Shown: positions 56,834 through 64,000 of the stretch, piece by piece | Layout: each line of letters starts with the position of its first letter | How positions within the stretch are numbered: position 1 is the first letter of the stretch | Assembly (NCBI GenBank): GCA_025403435.1 | Contig: CM046331.1 | Coordinates: 26,474,693-26,538,692 of the forward strand | Direction: 5' to 3' | Source: Artocarpus heterophyllus | Lineage: Eukaryota; Streptophyta; Magnoliopsida; Rosales; Moraceae | DNA: 64,000 nucleotides | The notes under the pieces: model-generated | What the model was told of the DNA's origin: nothing | What the model saw: only the letters and a program-made list of their open reading frames with translations | The model's database searches: none | Made by a program: the position numbers and the translations under genes

Positions 56834-57660
56834 ATGGCACATAGGTGCCGTTTAGCTACTGTTGAGGCAAACCTCGCTAACGACGATGGCATAATGAGCG
56901 CTATGTTTGCTGCCTTTAGGCAAATGGCAGCAAGAGTACAACACGAGGATCCTACTGCAGGTTGCCGACAAGAATATTTCAAGGCATTTCGACGTGTTGC
57001 AATTCCAACTTTTGATGGAAAGAGAGGCCCACAAGCGACTAAGTATTGGTTTAATTTGGTAGTAAAACATTTGGATACACTTGGGGTGCCAGATGAATAC
57101 CGTGTTGCGTTTACGAAGGATGTGCCAATACCTGGTGGAAACAGGCAAAGCGCGTAGAAAATAGTAGGAACATTCATTGGGACAGGTTTGAGAAATTATT
57201 CTATGACTGCAATTTTTCGCAAGGATACAGAGACTAGAAAAATGACAGTCAGGAAGTATGAGGCAAACTTTACCAAATTGTCTAGGTTTGCCCTATCTGT
57301 TGTGGCATCTGAGCAAGAAAAATGGATCAAGTTTCAAGAAGGGCTGAAGGGTTCTATCCGACGACAACTTGTTGCTTTAAAGATCCGAGAATATAATGAA
57401 TTAGTGTCATTGGCTTTGTCAGTTGAAAGCGATAATATTTACCTATTATGAGAGCAGAGCAAGGACCTCAAGTGGGCCTCAAAGAAACAATTAAGGGGGT
57501 AAGAACAATTATCAAGATCAGTCAAGGAACCAGCACAGTGGTAATAATAGTGGAAGTAGTAGCTCCTCCGGTAATGGACGAAGCACGCCTTACAACTTCC
57601 ATTGCCATTTCTGCCAGCAGCTAGGTCATATCAAAAGGAACTATCCGTTAAGGAACTCTT
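56834..57660 (+). pseudogene. gag of the gypsy element, with zinc knuckle, broken
   Basis: Capsid-like sequence starts at the ATG at 56834 (RVAIPTFDGKRGPQATKYWF) and continues (TVRKYEANFTKLSRFALSVV) to 57451. Around 57135-57230 the family-like frame is displaced and then restored, so two compensating shifts are present, with a stop at 57155-57157. A stop at 57449-57451 ends the second block. The zinc knuckle at about 57603-57644 reads CHFCQQLGHIKRNY: the last zinc ligand, normally Cys, is Tyr. Confidence 0.85.
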
Positions 57661-57959
57661 TGTAGGAATGGAAAGGGTGGATCCCGATAGTCTCAAGCCC
57701 AATCTCATGCCCAGTCTCAACAATCCTCTCAGCCTCAATTCCATCAGTTTACTCCTTAATAGATGCCGTATTCAACACAAAGTTTCCAACCACTGAGTTT
57801 TCAGAGAAACTTTCCACAATATAGTGCACCCACTCAACTAGTGTGTAGTCTCCCACAACAATATTGGGCAACAAACCCTAGGCCTAGTAATGCTAACAAA
57901 GGAAAAAGGAAGGCCCCAACTCAAGTACACACCATGACTGTAGGAAGTTCTAGTGCTTA

Positions 57960-60900
57960 GGACAACAACGTAGTAGTTGATAGTACGATTCTTATTTCTC
58001 AGTCCTTAGCTCATGTTTTATTTGATACTGGTACCATGCATTCTCTTATTTTAAATTCATTTAAATATATGTGGTGATTAAGAGTAGAGGAATTTAGTGA
58101 ACCCATGATAATTACTTCACCCTTGGGGTAAGTGTATGTGAATAATGTATATAAAATCTTGTAAAATAATGATTGGGGGTGAGATTTTGAGAGGAGATTT
58201 GATTGAATCCCTACGAGTACTTATGATATAATCCTAGGATTTGATTGGTTGTCTAAGTATAATGTTGTTGTTGACTATCACCTCAGGAAAATGACCCTAG
58301 TAACCGATAAGGGAACGTTGACCACCTACTTGGGTGGTGATGATCATGTGACAAATGATCAATTCTTGAAACCATGCTTTGGTGGGTGAAGAGACTTAGC
58401 TTGTTATGCGCTTCTTTTAACCCTAAAAGGAGAGTCTAGTGTAGCTGAAATAAACACAGTCATACTGGTGGTTAACCGAATTCAAGGATGTCTTTCTCAA
58501 TTAGTTACCTAGATTACCATCGCACCGAGAGATTGAGTTTAGTATCGAGTTACTTCCTGGAACCGCTTCGATTTCCATCGCACCATACCAGATGATATCG
58601 GTGGAAAAGAAAGATCTAAGAAATAGCTTCAGGAACTTGCAGATAAAGGATATATCTAGAACAATACGTCATCGTGGGGTGCACCAATTTTTTTTGCTAA
58701 TAAATATGATAGGACTCTTAGGCTATGCATCGACTATCGGCAGTTGAACCAGGTTACAATGAAGAATAAGTATCCTTGCCTAGGATCGATGAATTATTCG
58801 ATCAATTGGAAGGTTCCCGGTACTTCTCAAAAATAGATTTGTGCTCAAGGTATCATCAACTCAGATAAAGGAAAAAGATATCCTTAAGACAGCCTTCAGG
58901 ACTCGGTATAGACACTTTGAATTCCTAGTAATGTCATTTGTATTGACAAATGCTCCAATAGCTTTTATGGACTTAATGAATCGAATCTTTCGGCCTTATT
59001 TAGATCAGTTCATGATTGTGTCCATCGATGACATACTGATCTATTCTAAGACTGGAAGGAACATGAACAGTATTTGAGGATTATCTTGCAAACTTTTTGA
59101 AGCATCAATTATATGCTAAAAAGGAGAAATACGAGTTTTGGTTAATAGAAGTTAAGTTTCTAGGACATGTTATTTTTGATCGGGGTATTTTAGTTGATCC
59201 TTCTAAGATAGAGACAGTGGTGCAATAGGAATGACCAAAGAATGCAGCTAAAATATGTAGTTTCTTGGGACTCGTAGGATACAATTCGTGTAGGTCTTCT
59301 CAAAGATAGTGGCACCATTGATACGGTTGTCGAAGAAGGATGTTCAGTTTGAATGGAATTTGAATGTGAGTATGCTTTTCAAGAGTTGAAAACATGGTTG
59401 GCCACCGTTCCCATGCTGATCACACCAAATAATGACGAGCCATATGAAGTTTATACTAATGCATCAAGGCACGGACTTGCATGCGTATTGATGTAACATG
59501 GACGGGTTGTATCATATGGATCCTGACAACTATAGCCTCACGAGCAGAACTATCCCATTCATGATCTGGAACTTGCAACAGTAATCTGTGCATTGAAAGT
59601 TTGGAGGTGTCATTTGTATGGAGCAACATTTTAGATTTTCTCAGATCATAAAAAATTAAAGTATTTGTTTACTCAAAGGGATTTGAACTTGAGACAGCGG
59701 AGGTAGATGGAATTGATGGAAGATTATGACTTCATGCTGCAATATCATCCTGGAAAAGCCAATGTAGTTGCAGATGCACTTAGCAGAAAATCTCCTAGAA
59801 TTCTTGCTTATCTAATGTTTGAGGATTGGAGAAGATATGCTATAGTAAGTGAATACGGACTGTAGTACTATAAAGATTACAATAAGGCCTTAGTATATAA
59901 CATGGAATTTGCCCTAGCACTTATTCAGCTGGTGAAACAGAATCAGTGGTTGGACCAACATTTTTAGGGATACAAACACAGATACAGAACGGAGAATGAT
60001 TTGATGAGTGGAGAGTGCATGCAGATGGATCCCTTATTTTAGGGGACATTTGACTGTGCCTGTAGTAGGAGAAGTAACAAGGACTATAATGGATGAGGCG
60101 CACAAGTCTCGTTTGGTAATTCATCCTGGGAGTACAAAGATGTATTGTGATCTAAGAAGACAATATTGGTGGAGAGGCATGGGGAAACATATTTTGGATT
60201 ACGACACCAAGTGTATGACATGTCTCTAGGTAAAAGCTAAGCACCAAAAGCCCATCGCTCAACTTCAACTACTTCCCATTCTAGGATGGAGGTGGGAACA
60301 CATTGCGATGGATTTTCTTACCAGTTTGCCAAGCACAAATAGAAGCACAATGCAATTTGGGTTGTCATTGATAGTTGACAAAGTCGGCACTTTTATACCC
60401 TTTAGATTGACGTGCTCAAGAAGAGTCTTGGGAAAGTTGTATCTTGAGAACATAGTGAAACTGCACAGAGTCCCATTGTTCATTACTTTTGATAGGGATA
60501 CCGATTTAATGCTAAGTATTGGAAAAGCTTCCAAGAAGCATTGGCTATGGAGTTGAATTTAAGCATCACTTTTTATCCTCAGAGCGATAGACAGTTTGAA
60601 CGAGTTATTCATATCATTGAAGATATGTTGGTGCAAACTCTGCATCTAGCTGAGTTAGCATACATAATAGTTACCAAGTATTGGTATGGCACTATTCGAG
60701 GCACTTTACTGGGAGACCTTATCGATCATCGGTTTATTGCTTAGAATTGAAGGATAGGATCGTCACTGGGATAGATGAAATCCATGAGAGTAATGAGAAG
60801 ATTGCTGTTATTCAGAATCGATTGAAAACAACCCAAAGTTGAAAAAAGAGTTATGCCGACAAGAGGCGTCGACCTTTGGAATCGAGGAAGGTGATTTTGC

Positions 60901-61278
60901 TCTTCTAAAGTTTTCTTCGCATAAAGGAATTACGTGTTTCAGCATAAGTGGAAAACTTGTGCTAAGGTATGTTAGGCTATTTGAGTTACTTATCCTATCG
61001 GTGCCATTGCTTACCGACTTGATCTTCCTCCTGAGCTCTCTTATGTTCACAATGTGTTTTATATGGCAATGCTTTGGAAATGCCTACTCAAACTGAGCAA
61101 GGTTGTTTCATTCTATGATGTACCAATTCAAGAAGATACGACCTATAAGGAGGTGCCGGTCCAGATTATAGATCGAAAGATAACGAGTTTACGACGTCAT
61201 GACATACCACTAGAGAAAGTATTGTGGCAGCACCACAATGTTGAGGAGGCCACATGGGAACTAGAATTGACGACATGA
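57960..61278 (+). pseudogene. pol of the gypsy element (protease, RT, RNase H, integrase), broken
   Basis: Protease: LFDTGTMHSL with the DTG catalytic triplet at 58024-58032. Reverse transcriptase: [17 protein letters not shown] at about 58720-58775, and [20 protein letters not shown] then [10 protein letters not shown] (IDD active-site box) at about 58915-59050. RNase H end: [18 protein letters not shown] at about 59740-59792. Integrase: zinc-binding HPG...CMTC at about 60120-60230 and core MDFLTSLPSTN at about 60306. C-terminal chromodomain-like WQHHNVEEATWELE at about 61225-61270. Many stops and shifts separate these blocks, so no intact polyprotein remains. Confidence 0.9.
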
Positions 61279-61339
61279 GAACTGTACCTGCACTTGTTTT
61301 GTTTTTGAGATTATTTCTAATTTTGAGGATGAAATTCCC

Positions 61340-61354
61340 TATGGAGATGAGAGT
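61340..61354 (+). other. Degenerate polypurine tract
   Basis: TATGGAGATGAGAGT directly precedes the right LTR. It is mostly purine but interrupted by T residues, so it is a weakened version of the usual plus-strand primer tract. Confidence 0.5.
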
Positions 61355-63792
61355 TGTAATGTTCAAAATTAATTAAACATGTTTAGTAGGCAAAATAGTG
61401 AATTAGTGTACCTAATAACAAGTTTATCCTGAACTAATCATTTTTGTGTCAATTTCTTATTTAATTGCATTTAAATTGTCTTGTTTTGTCATCATAAATT
61501 TTTACCATTTTAATAGATTCATTATAATAAATTTGGTATTTTGTATCATTTGTCAAAAATCAGATTTTACTAAAAAAAAGATTAGATTACAACAAACTGA
61601 TAAATGACCAACAGGTCCCATTCCATCACTCTCAAACACAATCACGTGGAATTTCAGCTTTGAAACTCAAAGCATATGCATTGGAAACTTAGAAAACTGC
61701 CCTCAATCACCCTCTCATACGAGTTCTCACTTAGACCATCGCATGAAAACAATCTTGCGCCTCAGACAACCCTTTTGCCAAATTGTGTGTTGAACACAGT
61801 TTTCTTACGAAAACCGTTTTTATATTTAGCAAGAAATATACTCCAAAACTTAGACATCATTCATACTACTCTCTCTCTTTCTCTTCTCTACATTATTCTC
61901 CATAACTTTCTCTCTCTCTCTTTGTGTGCTACCCAGAACAACCACAACTTGGAGTCTTCATTTCAGCCATAACAGAAGGTAAGGATCAACGTTTTAATCT
62001 ACTTAGTCAAACCCAACCGGTCAAGCCGAGGTTAGAGTTGATTTTACTAAATTAAACTCATAATTTGATGCTTTCAAATCTCTGATTCATGAATAAACTT
62101 ATGCTTCAAGTCTGATTACAAATTTCATCTGAAACGGTTTTTTGTTCTAAGTTAGTTTGTCAAAATCCACCATGCATGTTATGATATGAGTTAAGATATT
62201 ATTAAATAACATGAAACTTGAGTTTATAGAACAAATTCTATCATTTTTTTTGTTTATTTTTGGAATAATATGTACCAATGCATGAATAATTATGAAAAAG
62301 AGTTGCATGAGTATAAAATTAGGTTTATAAGCTTCATACCATGTTTATGGAACATTTGGAAACGTTTTCTACGCATTAGAATGGATTTGTGATGAATTAA
62401 CCTCAATTTGAGGCTCAAGTGCTCGAACAAGAGCACAACTGGTCGAGAGCATACGGTCAACTATGTGCAGTGTAGTGCGATTGACCGCACTACACTAGGG
62501 GGCTGCTCTCAAGCCATCCAAGCCTTTAGTTGTCCCAAGGAGAATTTTAAGTGTGTTTCCATATGTTTTACAGATCAAAACTACTGTAAATACATTTTAA
62601 AAGTGTGTTTGATTATTATGAAAAGGAATAAGATTTTATAATTAGAAATGACACACTAAAAAACCATGAATAGCATCCTAGTGAGTTATTTCAATGATTA
62701 GACATTAATCTATTTAGTCTACACTTAAGGTTATTTGTTGTTCCAAGGAGTTAACTTGTAGTAGAATGAGACTGCAAGTATAGGTGCGATCATGCTAGAT
62801 AATAAGGTAGGATTCTAGATCCTTCTTTTTCGATAACCATGATTTGAAAATTAGTTTTGATCATACTATTCTTTCTTAAAACATTTTTAATAAATAAATT
62901 GCTTTTATTTATTTATTTCCACTAGATGTTGGATATGATCATAATGAATGATAATAATAAATGTAAAATGATAACCCAGTAAAAGAATGCCAAGAAAATG
63001 ATATGATTAAAATGACACTGGATACCAAACAGATTAAGAACCCCCATTCGGAATGATATGTTAGTGCATGATGCCATACGTAGAGATCGGGTCGTGTAGA
63101 GAGCGACATTGGGTGCAAGTCTCGAAACCTAGTTAGGCCGTTACGGTGATGATTAGTCAACTTTGCACATAATGAACATTAATATATGATTTGGGATAAT
63201 CACAGCACTTGAACGATGATTATGAAATTACTTGATTAATGATTTACTATTCCTCTAAATTGCATTTAAATTAATTTATTCTATTTTATAAATGATGATT
63301 TTAGAACTTAAGTCCTATTGACCTTTTGCTCATGATTCTACTATTTTGTTTTTAAAATCTCTCCCTCTAGGTAGATCACATTATGCCACAGAGTAGGACG
63401 TTGCTGTCATTCGCACACGGATCATGAGACGTTAGATTATCTGTTTTTATTTCAAGGCATGTAATAATAAGGACTTTGATTATATTCTATTGGACTGTGG
63501 TTTGTATTATTTCTTTATGTCTGTGTTGTGTGTGTATCATATGGGGTCTAGTGAGGCCCAAACTATTTTGACGGCTTTAATACTAATTTATTTTCTGAGG
63601 TTATTTAAGGAATTTTAGTTGCTAAATTTTAAAAATGGGTAATTATTCAAAAAGGTTTTAAAATTCACCGCATTTTAATTAATCACCTTAACTTTTTTCT
63701 TAAATTACTAATAAAATAACCCGTGTGTTTAGTTAAACCTTTTTAATTATTTTAATAACCGTTACATCACCACCTAGTTTGAGTTCGTGACA
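61355..63792 (+). repeat. Right LTR of the gypsy element (2,438 bp)
   Basis: It begins TGTAATGTTCAAAATT and ends GAGTTCGTGACA, followed by the target duplication CCTCT. It lacks the MITE present in the left LTR and keeps the empty site. Confidence 0.93.
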
Positions 63793-63797
63793 CCTCT

Positions 63798-64000
63798 TTG
63801 ACAGTCATGGCTTGAACAGTGACAGAGATTTGCGGGAGAGAGAGCCTTCTCTAATCGCTTCTTCAACTTCTGCCATCCAAGGGTAGAATCGTGATTTTGA
63901 AAACATTTTGATATTTCGGATATGCTATATGTTTTTATTTCTTTCCACAACTATATTATTTGTTGTAATTTCTTTTTTTTTTTAATTGAGAACATCATAA
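63798..64000. other. Spacer right of the gypsy element
   Basis: This is the continuation of the locus interrupted at 54086. No feature is recognised before the window ends. Confidence 0.4.

Larger units (their letters stand above)
54087..63792 (+). mobile_element. Ty3/gypsy LTR retrotransposon (chromovirus, Tekay/Del-like), decayed, 9,706 bp
   Basis: LTRs at 54087-56734 and 61355-63792 both begin TGTAATGTTC and end GTGACA or ACGACA. A perfect 5-base target duplication CCTCT lies at 54082-54086 and 63793-63797. A primer-binding site complementary to initiator methionine tRNA follows the left LTR, and a purine-rich tract precedes the right one. The order gag, protease, reverse transcriptase, RNase H, integrase is that of Ty3/gypsy, and the end of pol has a chromodomain-like VEEATWELE motif. 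Stops and frameshifts are scattered throughout. The LTRs differ at roughly 20 of their first 220 positions by eye, so the insertion is not recent. Confidence 0.95.

Overview
The window is AT-rich nuclear DNA from a flowering plant, probably a eudicot: genes have many introns with GT/AG borders, the proteins belong to plant families, and the space between genes is packed with plant transposable elements. The species cannot be named from sequence alone. There is no sign of prokaryotic, organellar or rDNA sequence.

Four host genes can be assembled exon by exon. (1) 8573-9551 (-): a two-exon gene for a small protein with a signal peptide and a LEA-like helical tail; its promoter carries ABA-response-type G-boxes. 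(2) 13247-22694 (-): a complete 20-exon Sen1/senataxin-type helicase of the MAGATAMA3 (MAA3) family, 826 aa, with an in-frame upstream exon that could add an N-terminal extension. (3) 44210-47182 (+): a two-exon OB-fold nucleic-acid-binding protein (SOSS-B / At4g28440 type, 151 aa). (4) 48773-49243 (+): a two-exon, 74-aa TAXIMIN-type cysteine-rich signalling peptide that simple ORF scanning misses. A possible orphan last exon lies at 1492-1641 (-). The four genes have no evident functional link to one another.

The rest is largely layered mobile DNA, and several insertions can be defined to the base. A non-autonomous CACTA element (3048-4912, TSD TCA) is filled with palindromic repeats and sits in one copy of a duplicated repeat whose other copy gives the empty site. 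A hAT element (26260-30589, 8-bp TSD) carries a broken transposase and GC-rich subterminal arrays, and lies inside a copia-like LTR. A 1.9-kb solo LTR of that family is at 40427-42369, and a truncated copy at 32882-33705. A MULE-like foldback element (about 33709-35622) has a duplicated right arm. A decayed Ty3/gypsy retrotransposon (54087-63792, 2.4-2.6-kb LTRs, TSD CCTCT) carries a Tourist-like MITE in its left LTR; the right LTR keeps the empty site. Related Tourist-like MITEs lie at 12422-12527 and just upstream of the MAA3 gene (23131-23426). Two copies of a long-inverted-repeat element (about 12606-13166 and 49838-50336) and a four-copy tandem array of about 720-bp units (50684-53576) complete the picture.

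I found no convincing new multi-gene system. The items most worth a second look are the taximin gene, the possible MAA3 N-terminal extension, the hairpin-bearing tandem array and the palindrome-filled CACTA element.
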